A stretch of DNA of 64,000 nucleotides from CBDDKS01 sp965230335 (GTDB taxonomy: Bacteria > Pseudomonadota > Gammaproteobacteria > Enterobacterales > Kangiellaceae), in assembly GCA_965230335.1 (NCBI GenBank), contig CBDDKS010000006.1, positions 2,852,001 through 2,916,000 on the forward strand. The letters run 5' to 3'. This document shows, one piece after another, positions 35,882 through 44,627 of the stretch (the stretch's first letter is position 1; each line of letters opens with the position of its first letter). Under the pieces are notes generated by a model that was not told where the DNA came from, did no database searches, and worked only from the letters and a program-made list of their open reading frames with translations. The position numbers and the translations under genes were made by a program.

Positions 35882-36949
35882 ATGAGTGAACTTAAACAAC
35901 TTTATATAGCCGCAACAGGAATGATGACGCCGATAGGCATAGACAGTCAAATGACAGCGGATGCTGTGCAAGCCGGTATCAATGTTTATCAGGACTCATC
36001 ATTTTTTAATAGAAAATACGCTTATATGAGAATATCTGCAGTGCCGGATGATGCATTTGAAATGCCAACGATTGATAGTCAGGATATTTTGGTAAAGCAA
36101 ACTCGGTATCGACGCATGCTAGGTCTTGCTACAGTGGCTTTAAATGAACTCTATGCGACAATACCGGTTGAGCAATCCATACCACTCTTCTTAGGTGGAC
36201 CCGAAACGTCTTTAAATCAAAAAGTGGTGATAGATTCTGCATTTATTCGTCATTTGGCTGAATGCAGTGGACACAATATTGATGTGGCAAACAGTCGATT
36301 ATTTGCAACAGGACGAACTGCAGGATTAGAAGCAATTGAATTAGCATTTGAATATATGCAACAAATGAAAGCCGATTACATCTTGGTTGGGGCGGTTGAT
36401 AGCTATATCGATCTTGATGTATTAGGTCATTTGGAAAGAGAGCAACGTATTTTAGCGTCAGGTATAGCCGATGGTTTTGTACCAGGTGAAGCGGCAGGTT
36501 TTATATTATTAGCTTCACAACAAGGCATTGAAAAATTAAATAAAAAATATTCACCTAGTATACAGCGCCCTGGTATTGCACAAGAAACAGGGCACAGGTA
36601 CAGTCAAGAACCTTATCAGGGTAATGGCTTGGCTGAAGCTACCAGGTTATCGTTACAATCTTTAGGAGAACAAAAAGTTGGTTCGCTTTACTCTAGTATG
36701 AATGGTGAATCTTTTTTTGCCAAAGAACATGGTGTTGCTTTAATGCGTAATAATGAACAGCTTAATGAAGTGGTTAATGTACAACATCCTGCCGATTGTT
36801 TTGGTGATTTGGGTGCAGCAACTGGTATCGTATTAACAGCACTGGCAAGTATTGATTTATCGAGAAAAACAAAACCTTCATCAAGCTTGATTTGTTGTTC
36901 TGCCGATCAATCAACACGAGCAGCTTGTGTGTTGCAGTTGGTTCAATAA
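35882..36949 (+). CDS. degenerate beta-ketoacyl-synthase-like T6SS-associated protein
   Basis: 355 residues from ATG 35882; a longer frame to 35846 overlaps the previous gene and is rejected. The thiolase fold is clear: IAATGMMTPIG at the start, EAIELAFEYMQQMKADYILVGAVDSY (in parts) and GFVPGEAAGFILL. At the nucleophile elbow, where active synthases have a Cys (ACSSG type), this protein has FATGRTAG, so the catalytic Cys is absent. It is therefore unlikely to condense acyl chains and may bind a partner or a lipid instead. Its place inside the spike operon suggests a loading or effector-handling role, by inference. Confidence 0.82.
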   Translation: MSELKQLYIAATGMMTPIGIDSQMTADAVQAGINVYQDSSFFNRKYAYMRISAVPDDAFEMPTIDSQDILVKQTRYRRMLGLATVALNELYATIPVEQSIPLFLGGPETSLNQKVVIDSAFIRHLAECSGHNIDVANSRLFATGRTAGLEAIELAFEYMQQMKADYILVGAVDSYIDLDVLGHLEREQRILASGIADGFVPGEAAGFILLASQQGIEKLNKKYSPSIQRPGIAQETGHRYSQEPYQGNGLAEATRLSLQSLGEQKVGSLYSSMNGESFFAKEHGVALMRNNEQLNEVVNVQHPADCFGDLGAATGIVLTALASIDLSRKTKPSSSLICCSADQSTRAACVLQLVQ

Positions 36950-37019
36950 ACGGTAGTCATTATGAACAATAACTTAAATCCATTGAATATAAAACAAAGC
37001 TATTTTGGAGGGCAGTACC

Positions 37020-38063
37020 ATGCAAATTGGTGAAGCTGTTGCTGTGACTATGATCACTGATGTGGAAGATGAGTGTCCGTTTGATCATGAGTTAGAAGAG
37101 CCACCAGAAGTCAAAAATGAACTGGTGGGTAAGGGAAGTCAATTGGCGACCAATATGAATAATGGTACCAGCACCAATAGTTATGCTCCCTTTACGCCTG
37201 ATAAAGCGTCTAACAAGCGTGGTAAATTACCACAAAAAGATCCTAATCATCAATTTCATCGCGGACGTGATGATAAAGGTCGTTGTTTAACAATTGAGTT
37301 TAATGATGGTACCAGTAAAAATTATCCTGTTTCATGTTCAGCACATCATTTGGTGCCTTCACAGGAGTCTTTAAAAGATCATGATTTATTACAGTATATG
37401 TGTAAAAAAGGATCCAGTGGTGATCATAATCATGGTTTTAGTGCTGGTAAAGTTTGGTCTGATGCGGGTTATAATACTAATGGCAGTGAAAATGGCGTGT
37501 ATTTGCCAGGTAGTTATGCAGTGGGTGGTGGTAGAGGAGGATTGATTGTCTGGTATCCTCTGGGTGCTGATGAAGATAAAGAGCATGATACCGATTATAT
37601 TGAAGTCGATAAATTACCTCCCAGTGAATATCAGGATTTTTTAATCAGTGGCGAAAAAGGGAAAATCAAGCATGATAATGCCTGTTGGCATTATGTGAGT
37701 AAAGCTATGAAGTTGGCACCAGGACAATTTCATGATCGTCATGTAAAGTATAGTGAAGAAGTGGTTGTTGAAGCCTTAAATAATATTTTCAAAATGTACA
37801 AAAAATATGACATTCTTGAAAATCCCAGTTCTTGCGATCAATGCGAAAAAAAGCGTAAAGATATAGAAGAAAAAGGTATTCCGACGCCTTATACAGTGGT
37901 AAAACGTCTGGAATTTGTATCCAGTAAATTACGAGGTTATTTAAATGCATCTGCGGGCAGTTGGAAACGTAATGTATTTACATCTGAATGGGTAAATGCT
38001 TATATGAAGGAAGTCATAAGACAAGGCAATACCCAAGCAGCTGCTGATGCTATAAATATATAA
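37020..38063 (+). CDS. T6SS effector with AHH nuclease domain
   Basis: 347 residues from ATG 37020, chosen for the GGAGG eight bases upstream. The domain core reads SCSAHHLVPSQ (AHH at 108-110), then WSDAGYNTNGSENGVYLPGSY and a later His-rich FHDRHVKYSEEVV, the order seen in AHH/HNH-superfamily toxin nucleases. No signal peptide, as expected for spike-delivered cargo. A CxxC pair (SSCDQCEKK) near 280 could bind a metal. It follows the PAAR, DUF2169 and ketoacyl-like genes and precedes a putative immunity gene by 22 bases. The nuclease substrate, DNA or RNA, cannot be told. Confidence 0.85.
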   Translation: MQIGEAVAVTMITDVEDECPFDHELEEPPEVKNELVGKGSQLATNMNNGTSTNSYAPFTPDKASNKRGKLPQKDPNHQFHRGRDDKGRCLTIEFNDGTSKNYPVSCSAHHLVPSQESLKDHDLLQYMCKKGSSGDHNHGFSAGKVWSDAGYNTNGSENGVYLPGSYAVGGGRGGLIVWYPLGADEDKEHDTDYIEVDKLPPSEYQDFLISGEKGKIKHDNACWHYVSKAMKLAPGQFHDRHVKYSEEVVVEALNNIFKMYKKYDILENPSSCDQCEKKRKDIEEKGIPTPYTVVKRLEFVSSKLRGYLNASAGSWKRNVFTSEWVNAYMKEVIRQGNTQAAADAINI

Positions 38064-38085
38064 AAATAGATAAAGAGACATAATA

Positions 38086-38688
38086 ATGTATTATAAAATT
38101 TCTGCTAAAACCAATGAAGATGGCGAAATGATTGGTTATAAATTTGATGATTTTGATACATCACAAATAGAATTTGATGAAGGTCATCGTTTATATCCAT
38201 TCGATCACCCAAGCGCAAAATCTAAACAAAAAGAACCGACAGAAATTATTCGACTAAATGTGAAACCTGGCCGAGAAAGTGCACCATTACCTGATTTTAT
38301 TTCACAACCTAAACCCGTAATGAGTAAAGCATTATTAGAAGTGTTGAGAGCCAATGGTGTGAATAATATTGATGCTTATCCTGCAGAATATTATTATACT
38401 GATGGTCGTAAAATGCCAGGGGAATATTTTATTGTGAATGTCGTAGGTCTGGTTGCTGCTGCTGATTTGAGTCAATCAGTTTTTGAACCTGATCAGCCGA
38501 ACAGTATGATTGCTATGAGTTTTGATTCGTTAGTAATTGATGAATCAAAAACATTTAATGCATTGATGTTTCGTTTGGCTGAAAATATTTCCACAATTTT
38601 AGTGCATGAAAATGTTGTAAAAGCTGTTGAAGAAGCGGGTATTCCTTACGTTGAATTTTATAAAACAGAAGATATCGCGATTTTATAA
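38086..38688 (+). CDS. putative immunity protein (DUF1629/Imm11-like)
   Basis: 200 residues, no signal peptide, so it would protect in the cytoplasm, as needed against a nuclease. The pattern is that of DUF1629/Imm11 immunity proteins: LPDFISQPKPVMSKALLEVLRANGVNNID (in parts), YFIVNVVGLVAAADLSQS, and the end MFRLAENISTILVHENVVKAVEEAGI (in parts). I am fairly but not fully sure of the family. It sits directly after the AHH nuclease on the same strand, the standard toxin-immunity order. Confidence 0.72.
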   Translation: MYYKISAKTNEDGEMIGYKFDDFDTSQIEFDEGHRLYPFDHPSAKSKQKEPTEIIRLNVKPGRESAPLPDFISQPKPVMSKALLEVLRANGVNNIDAYPAEYYYTDGRKMPGEYFIVNVVGLVAAADLSQSVFEPDQPNSMIAMSFDSLVIDESKTFNALMFRLAENISTILVHENVVKAVEEAGIPYVEFYKTEDIAIL

Positions 38689-38704
38689 ATAAAAATTGCA
38701 TTAA

Positions 38705-38770
38705 AATAGGGGCTGTTTATGTTTTATAGTTTACACCTGTTAATTTTGTAAAAGATAAACAGTCCCTAAT
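38705..38770. repeat. 19-bp inverted repeat with two dispersed-motif copies
   Basis: Arms 38708-38726 and 38749-38767 are complementary with two mismatches and a 22-base loop. Each arm carries a copy of the AACAGNCCCTAAT motif found elsewhere in the window. It lies after the immunity gene and may work as a terminator or be a small repeat element. No T run follows, so a simple intrinsic terminator is doubtful. Confidence 0.6.
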
Positions 38771-38808
38771 ATTTATTTTTAGAAACTCTAAAATATTTGG
38801 AGAAAACA

Positions 38809-39456
38809 ATGAAAAAAATTGCAATCATTTTATCAGGATGTGGTGTATATGATGGTTCTGAAATCTATGAAAGTGTTTTAACTATGTTAGCGATTGAAGA
38901 AGAAGGGGCTTGTTTTGAAAGCTTTGCACCTGATATTGCTCAACATCATGTGATTAATCATATTTCTGGAGAAGAAATATCAGAAACTCGAAATGTTTTA
39001 ATTGAATCAGCCAGAATTACGCGGGGTAATATTAAACCTGTGTCCCAGTTAACAGCAGAGCATTTTGATGCATTAATTTTTCCAGGTGGATACGGTGCGG
39101 CTAAAAATTTAAGTGATTTTGCTTTTAATGGTAAAGATTGTCAAATAGAATCAGAAACCTTAAAAGCAGCTAAAGCCTTTGTCACAGCAAAAAAACCAAT
39201 CGGTTTTATTTGTATTGCTCCAGCAATGATACCTCAAATTGTAGGAAAAGATATTCAACTGACGATAGGTGATGATCAGTCAACCGCTGAACAGATCAAT
39301 GCTATGGGTGGCTGTCATATTAACTGTGAAGTAGGCCATATTGTTGTTGATGAATCCCACAAAATTGTGAGTACACCAGCTTATATGTTGGCTGAAAATA
39401 TGTCTCAAGCGGCTCAGGGTATTCGAAAACTGGTTCAACAAGTTTTAAGTTTTTAA
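38809..39456 (+). CDS. elbB: ElbB family glyoxalase-like protein
   Basis: 215 residues from ATG 38809, with GGAGAAAA upstream; the longer frame from TTG 38797 is not needed. ElbB is a DJ-1/PfpI-superfamily protein, annotated in isoprenoid biosynthesis and shown to have weak glyoxalase activity in E. coli. The signature ILSGCGVYDGSEIYESV at the start, LIFPGGYGAAKNLSDFA (in parts), and GFICIAPAM with the nucleophile-elbow Cys are all present. It is the first gene past the T6SS cargo region. Its own promoter should be after the inverted repeat at 38705-38770. Confidence 0.93.
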   Translation: MKKIAIILSGCGVYDGSEIYESVLTMLAIEEEGACFESFAPDIAQHHVINHISGEEISETRNVLIESARITRGNIKPVSQLTAEHFDALIFPGGYGAAKNLSDFAFNGKDCQIESETLKAAKAFVTAKKPIGFICIAPAMIPQIVGKDIQLTIGDDQSTAEQINAMGGCHINCEVGHIVVDESHKIVSTPAYMLAENMSQAAQGIRKLVQQVLSF

Positions 39457-39492
39457 TTTTAAACACTAACACTTTTAAGAGAGAGATTTATC

Positions 39493-39837
39493 ATGAAATA
39501 TTATTCAATTTTTTTAACATTTTTTGTTATGTTTTCAACAAGTTTAAATGCTGAACCAAATGTGAGTGCTAAACCTGAAATGAATATTGATTTTATTATT
39601 AATATGATGAAACAAGATAAATCATTTAAAGAAATGTCGATATGTTTAGGTTTTACCGTTGAACAATCAACAGGCATGTTCAAAAAAGCATTTACTTCTT
39701 GTGGCAAAAAGTTTGATATGGTTGAACAAGGTAAAGCATTTCAGGGTTGTGTTGAGACCACTATGCAAAAACTTTCAGGCAAAACCAAAGAACAAGTCGA
39801 AGCTTGTGAAAAAAAGATTAAAAACAATAAAAAATAA
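39493..39837 (+). CDS. small secreted Cys-containing protein, unknown
   Basis: 114 residues. A signal peptide (about 1-20, IFLTFFVMFSTSLNA) precedes a short helical, Lys-rich mature protein with four Cys (SICLGF, TSCGKK, QGCVET, EACEKK), spaced to allow two disulfides. I do not recognise the family. GAGAGAG lies nine bases before the ATG. Its stop is directly abutted by the stop of the LysR gene on the other strand. Location is probably periplasm. Confidence 0.72.
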   Translation: MKYYSIFLTFFVMFSTSLNAEPNVSAKPEMNIDFIINMMKQDKSFKEMSICLGFTVEQSTGMFKKAFTSCGKKFDMVEQGKAFQGCVETTMQKLSGKTKEQVEACEKKIKNNKK

Positions 39838-40707
39838 TCACTGATTTTGTTTTAATAGTGTTAAAAATGCCCGCGCAGCATTGGATAACGGACGTTTAAT
39901 ATGATGAATTAACCCTAAATCTTGCTTTAATTGAAATTTTTCTGGAAGTAATGTCGTTAATTCATCATTTTTTAAAATATCAGGTAATATACCCCAGCCC
40001 AACCTGCATTCCACCAATGTTTTGATGTTTTCTAAATAACTGCCTGTTTTTACGTGTTCCAATGTAAGATTATTTTTATTAAAGTAATCCATAATATGTT
40101 TGTAAGTAAAGGTGTTTTTTTGTGGCAAGATAATAGGATATTTAACCAATGTTTCGAATGATACATGTTTTTCTTGTGCTAAAGGATAATCATGTGCGCA
40201 CATAATGGATAGTTGATTTTCCCAAATTGGAAAATACTGTAAGGAAGTATGAGAGACTTGAGGTAGTGTTAATAATGCCAGCTCGATATCTCCATGTGTG
40301 ACACCATGATAAGCTTCCTCAGAATCCATAAAACTCACATTAACATCAACATCAGGATGAGACGTGTTAAATTCTTTTAATACTTTGGGAAGCCTGTGTA
40401 ATCCTATATGATGTCCTGTTGCAATATGAAGTGGGCCAGAAATACTCCCTGATAAATTTCTAATGTTTTGATGTGTAAACTGCATATGCTGCAAAAGTTT
40501 TTTAGCTTCTGAATATAAAGCTTCCCCTGCTGGCGTGAGTTGGATATTGTGTCCAATTCTATGAAACAGCTGGGTATCAAAGGTTTTTTCAAGGCTGGCA
40601 ATTCGCTTGCTGATGGCGGGCTGTGTCAGTTTGAGTTGCTCTGCTGCTAAAGTAAAAGAGTGGCACTCAGCAACAGTGATAAATGATCGTAAACTTTGTT
40701 GATCCAT
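39838..40707 (-). CDS. LysR family transcriptional regulator
   Basis: 289 residues from ATG 40707. The N-terminal winged helix-turn-helix is standard (LRSFITVAECHSFTLAAEQLKLTQPAISKRIASLE, in parts), followed by the effector-binding periplasmic-binding-like domain (ISGPLHIATGHHIGLHRLP). This is closest to the CysB/cbl or CbbR style of regulator in general layout, but the target and ligand cannot be told. There is no divergently oriented neighbour, as bepA lies upstream on the same strand with its end 47 bases away. Confidence 0.92.
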   Translation of the reverse strand: MDQQSLRSFITVAECHSFTLAAEQLKLTQPAISKRIASLEKTFDTQLFHRIGHNIQLTPAGEALYSEAKKLLQHMQFTHQNIRNLSGSISGPLHIATGHHIGLHRLPKVLKEFNTSHPDVDVNVSFMDSEEAYHGVTHGDIELALLTLPQVSHTSLQYFPIWENQLSIMCAHDYPLAQEKHVSFETLVKYPIILPQKNTFTYKHIMDYFNKNNLTLEHVKTGSYLENIKTLVECRLGWGILPDILKNDELTTLLPEKFQLKQDLGLIHHIKRPLSNAARAFLTLLKQNQ

Positions 40708-40754
40708 AATCAATGTACTTGTTTCAGTTGAATTTAAATAATGGGGAAGACCAT

Positions 40755-42230
40755 TTAACCTCGATTGCGACTATCTAATATGATTTTTTTAGTTCGTTGT
40801 ATTCTTGCTCTAACTCTGGAATTTGCATAGGGATCATTAGATTTATTTTCCAATGCTAATGTAAATTGTGCCAATGCACCTTGGAGATCACCCATTAAAA
40901 ATAAGTATTGTCCCGTCGTTTCATGTACTTCGTTTTCAAAGCCGGCTTCTTTTTGAGCTTTAGCAAGTATTTTTAGCATATTGGGTTCGGCGTCATCGTG
41001 AAAAGCATGTTCGAGTAAAATACTTCGGGCAGCCAAGGGTTGTTTGTTAGTGAGTAAGGCATCGACATAAGCCATAATGAGTGGATAGCTGGTGGGTGTA
41101 TTTTTAAGCTCTGCTTCCAACAATGGAATGGCTTTTTCTGGTTGATTACTTTCTGTATAACTCTCAGCCAGTGATGTGAGATAAATGATATTATGTGGTT
41201 GTTGTTGATGAAGTTGCACAAGAATATCAATACTGGTTTTAAAGGCATTGTTTTTTCGGCACTGTAATGCATACATATAGCGTTTTACTGGGTCATTGAG
41301 TAATGATTTTTTATACAATTCCTTATTTTTTAGATATTCAGCGCTTTTAATGGCTTCATCCAAAGCCATAATTCGAGCTTGAATCAATAAAAAGCTTAAT
41401 GAGTTTTTTGCTTTTTTATTAGGCAGTGATTTGGCACGAGCTCTGGCATCTGCAATACGTCGTTGAGTGATAGGGTGTGTTAGTAGAAATTCTGGTGGTC
41501 GTCTTGAATATCTGGACGCCATTTGCATTTTTATAAAAAAACCAGCCATAGCGTCAGTATCAAAACCAGCGCTGCTTAGGGTTTGAATACCAATTCTGTC
41601 GGCTTCTTTTTCGTGGGCTCGAGAATGATTCAACATGACTTGTTGTGCAAGACCTTGAGTGGTTGCCAAAAGACCAATGCCCGTTTGAGGATTTTTAGCG
41701 GCTACAAGAATAGAGCCCAATACACCGACAAGACTAGGTAATGAAAGTTGTTTTTGATTTTCTAAACGTCGAGCGATATGTCGTTGTGTGACATGGGCAA
41801 TTTCATGGCCGAGAACGGCAGCCACTTCACTTTCTGTTTCTGCAGCAGCTATAAGACCTGTGTGTGTACCAATATAACCACCCGGTATCGCAAAAGCATT
41901 AATACTGTTGTGCTTGACAAGATAAAAATAAAACTGACGGTTCTTGGCATCTGGATTATGCTCAACGAGTTTAAAGCCTAAATGCTTGATATAATCGAGA
42001 GCTAAAGGATCTTCTTCCAGGGGTAATGCCTGGCGAATTTGTAACATAAATTGGTAGCCCAGAGCTTGCTCTTCCGTTAATGACAATACACGGGAGGCAC
42101 TCGTTCCCATATCTGGTAGACGAGATTCTGGTAGACGAGATTCGCTGCGTTCTTGATTATTTCCTAGTGGGATGTATGCGAACAAACACAAGAGAATCAA
42201 ATATTTGGGGAATAAACAGCTAAAGTGCAT
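40755..42230 (-). CDS. bepA: M48 family metalloprotease with TPR tail, BepA-like
   Basis: 491 residues. A signal peptide (about 1-24) sends it to the periplasm. The zinc site HEIAHVTQRH lies near residue 140 and the third ligand in the EKEADRIG segment. A TPR-like helical C-terminal half (about 310-490) follows. In E. coli BepA checks assembly of LptD and other outer-membrane barrels, degrading or helping stalled ones. The N-terminus holds an imperfect repeat of ESRLP. Family length and order agree. It lies alone upstream of the LysR gene. Confidence 0.9.
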   Translation of the reverse strand: MHFSCLFPKYLILLCLFAYIPLGNNQERSESRLPESRLPDMGTSASRVLSLTEEQALGYQFMLQIRQALPLEEDPLALDYIKHLGFKLVEHNPDAKNRQFYFYLVKHNSINAFAIPGGYIGTHTGLIAAAETESEVAAVLGHEIAHVTQRHIARRLENQKQLSLPSLVGVLGSILVAAKNPQTGIGLLATTQGLAQQVMLNHSRAHEKEADRIGIQTLSSAGFDTDAMAGFFIKMQMASRYSRRPPEFLLTHPITQRRIADARARAKSLPNKKAKNSLSFLLIQARIMALDEAIKSAEYLKNKELYKKSLLNDPVKRYMYALQCRKNNAFKTSIDILVQLHQQQPHNIIYLTSLAESYTESNQPEKAIPLLEAELKNTPTSYPLIMAYVDALLTNKQPLAARSILLEHAFHDDAEPNMLKILAKAQKEAGFENEVHETTGQYLFLMGDLQGALAQFTLALENKSNDPYANSRVRARIQRTKKIILDSRNRG

Positions 42231-42563
42231 AAAATATCTCTATTGTGAGTAATTTCGTCATAACATATGAATATACAGCTTCATTCGACATCATTTTTTA
42301 ACCTAAGTTCCTATAATGAGTCGGGTATTCAGTGATAGGATAAGTGCTAAATCTTAGCAAATTTTAATCTATAAAAAAGAGGTTATCCATTCTGTATGTA
42401 TTAAAGCATTTTTATCTGTGGACAACAAGAAGAACCCAGTAAAGCATAGTAATTTTCAAGAATTCAATGCTATGATATAACCGTTTAACACTCGCTGTGG
42501 AATATGAGCCAATTATTCTTAAGCTTTGTTTTCACTCAATTTTAAGGTATTTAAATTTACATT
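42231..42563. other. 333-bp divergent region between bepA and the AI-2E permease
   Basis: AT-rich sequence between divergent genes that should hold both promoters. I see no clear hairpin, repeat or RNA gene in it. Confidence 0.6.
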
Positions 42564-43670
42564 ATGTTTAGGTTATTTACTCGTTGGTTCCAAAGAAATT
42601 TTTCCGATCCACAAGCCGTTATTCTTGTTATGATCTTGTTGATTGGTTTTTCTTTAATTTACGCCTTGGGAAACATACTGGCGCCGGTATTTATTGCCGT
42701 TGTACTGGCGTATTTACTGGAGTGGATGGTCGCTTTACTTGAACGTCGCAAAATTAAACGTTTTTATAGTGTTTTTATTGTATTTATCAGTTTTGTGGGT
42801 TTATTTTTATCCTTAACCTTTGGTGTACTGCCTATACTCTGGGAACAGCTACAAAACTTGGTGGCTGAAATTCCTAATATGTTAATAGAAGGTAAACGAT
42901 TTATAGAAGGGCTGCCAGAAAAGTATCCTGGTTTTATATCAGAAGAGGCTGCTAACAAGGTTGCAAATAATTTGACACAATTGTTTTCTAGCGATTCGGA
43001 AGACGATTGGTTGCAAGGTTTTGTATCTGGATTTTTAGAGTCATTAAAAGGTATTGCCACTTGGTTGGTTTATATCATCCTGGTTCCCTTTATGGTGTTT
43101 TTTATGATGAAAGATAAAGACAAAATTATTCGTTGGTTTTTACGGTGGCTACCGAAAGAAAGACACTTATCGAATTCAGTATGGCAAGAAGTGAATGCAC
43201 AAATTGGTAACTATGTGAGAGGGAAAGTTGTTGAAATTTTTGTTGTAGGAGGGGTAACTTTTATTACTTTTTCATTTATGGAATTACGCTTTGCCTTATT
43301 ACTCAGTGCCCTGGTTGGTTTATCGGTACTGATTCCATACATTGGTGCAGCTGTGGTCACCTTACCTATTGCTATTATTGCTTACTTTCAGTGGGGTTTT
43401 GAATCACAGTTTGTTTATGTCATGATAGCCTATTTAATTATTCAGGCACTGGATGGTAATGTTCTAGTGCCTATTTTATTTTCAGAAGCCGTCAATTTAC
43501 ACCCGTTAGCCATCATTGTTGCTGTACTGTTTTTTGGTGGTGTGTGGGGTTTTTGGGGAGTATTCTTTGCAATTCCTTTGGCGACCCTGGTTAAGGCCGT
43601 ATTAAATGCCTGGGATGATGTGATACAAGATGGTATCGATGAAACCTTAATACAAACGACAGAGAGTTAG
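42564..43670 (+). CDS. AI-2E family (PerM-type) membrane transporter
   Basis: 368 residues with about eight transmembrane helices. The first pair (VILVMILLIGFSLIYALGNILAPVFIAVVLAYLL, in parts), the long amphipathic loop (about 100-150) and the conserved closing run VLIPYIGAAVVTLPIAI and ALDGNVLVPILFSEAVNLHPLAI (in parts) fit the AI-2E exporter/PerM family. Members export small molecules; the name comes from autoinducer-2 export claimed for E. coli TqsA, and the substrate here is unknown. The next gene starts 4 bases after its stop, so the two form an operon. Confidence 0.92.
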   Translation: MFRLFTRWFQRNFSDPQAVILVMILLIGFSLIYALGNILAPVFIAVVLAYLLEWMVALLERRKIKRFYSVFIVFISFVGLFLSLTFGVLPILWEQLQNLVAEIPNMLIEGKRFIEGLPEKYPGFISEEAANKVANNLTQLFSSDSEDDWLQGFVSGFLESLKGIATWLVYIILVPFMVFFMMKDKDKIIRWFLRWLPKERHLSNSVWQEVNAQIGNYVRGKVVEIFVVGGVTFITFSFMELRFALLLSALVGLSVLIPYIGAAVVTLPIAIIAYFQWGFESQFVYVMIAYLIIQALDGNVLVPILFSEAVNLHPLAIIVAVLFFGGVWGFWGVFFAIPLATLVKAVLNAWDDVIQDGIDETLIQTTES

Positions 43671-43674
43671 CTGA

Positions 43675-44394
43675 ATGAATAGTGAATGGAGAGCTATTAG
43701 TCATTTGTTACAAAAATCACTAGAGGATTTTTATCTGTCCAGCGATGAAAAATATGAGTTGACTGATAAAATTTTGGCATTGCCTTATGATGCAGAGGGT
43801 ATTGCTTATTTAAGAAATAAAGCATTTGACTTGGCTCAACTACACATCAATACAGAAAAAAATCAAATGGCTTTATTAAAATGGTTAAAACAAACCATAA
43901 AAGTGCTTGATAAAGTAAAAAGCAATTATCATGTAGAACCTGCCAAGGTTTTTTTTAGTCCAGGAAAACAATGTGTTAATAATATTATCGATTGTATTCT
44001 TAATGCTCAACAATGTATTCATGTATGTGTTTTTACAATTTCAGATAATAGGGTTCGTGATGCATTAATTGCTGCACATAAAAAGGGCATAGCTATTCGA
44101 ATCATATCGGATAATCAAAAATCACAGGATAAAGGCAGTGATATTTTTTCATTGGCTTTTTCTGGAATTTCTGTTCGTTTGGATGTGTCAGAAAATCATA
44201 TGCATCATAAATTTGTTGTATTTGATGAAAGGGTATTGATCAATGGTAGTTTTAACTGGACAAGAAGTGCCAGTGAATACAATGAAGAAAATATTATGCT
44301 GTTGTATGAAAAAAATATGATACAAAAATTTTTATATAAGTTTGAAGAACTGTGGAAGCTCTGTGAAAATGGTGAGGTTATTTCCTCTTCTTAA
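43675..44394 (+). CDS. single-HKD phospholipase-D-like protein
   Basis: 239 residues, cytoplasmic by absence of signal. A helical N-terminal 90 residues is followed by one PLD domain with the motif HHKFVVFDERVLINGSFNW: His177, Lys179, Asp184 and the GS pair are intact. Single-HKD proteins act as dimers; relatives include bacterial Nuc endonuclease and MitoPLD/Zucchini. It could be a nuclease or a phospholipase; the lack of an export signal favours a nuclease. It is cotranscribed with the AI-2E permease. Confidence 0.85.
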   Translation: MNSEWRAISHLLQKSLEDFYLSSDEKYELTDKILALPYDAEGIAYLRNKAFDLAQLHINTEKNQMALLKWLKQTIKVLDKVKSNYHVEPAKVFFSPGKQCVNNIIDCILNAQQCIHVCVFTISDNRVRDALIAAHKKGIAIRIISDNQKSQDKGSDIFSLAFSGISVRLDVSENHMHHKFVVFDERVLINGSFNWTRSASEYNEENIMLLYEKNMIQKFLYKFEELWKLCENGEVISSS

Positions 44395-44627
44395 TAAACC
44401 TCTGCTGTGCATAAGAAAAATTCTCCATTGATAATAACAGGATGACGCAAGGCATCACAAAGCCGAGATGTTAGGATAATAAACTTTATTTAATTCTCAA
44501 AAACATTATTTTTCAGAAAAAATAATTGTGTCTTAACCAATAGCCTGATAGCTTGCTTCAAAAATAATAAATCTTTTTTCTTTTTTTTCAATGATCTCAA
44601 TATCATTCATCAATGGGGACTCAACAC

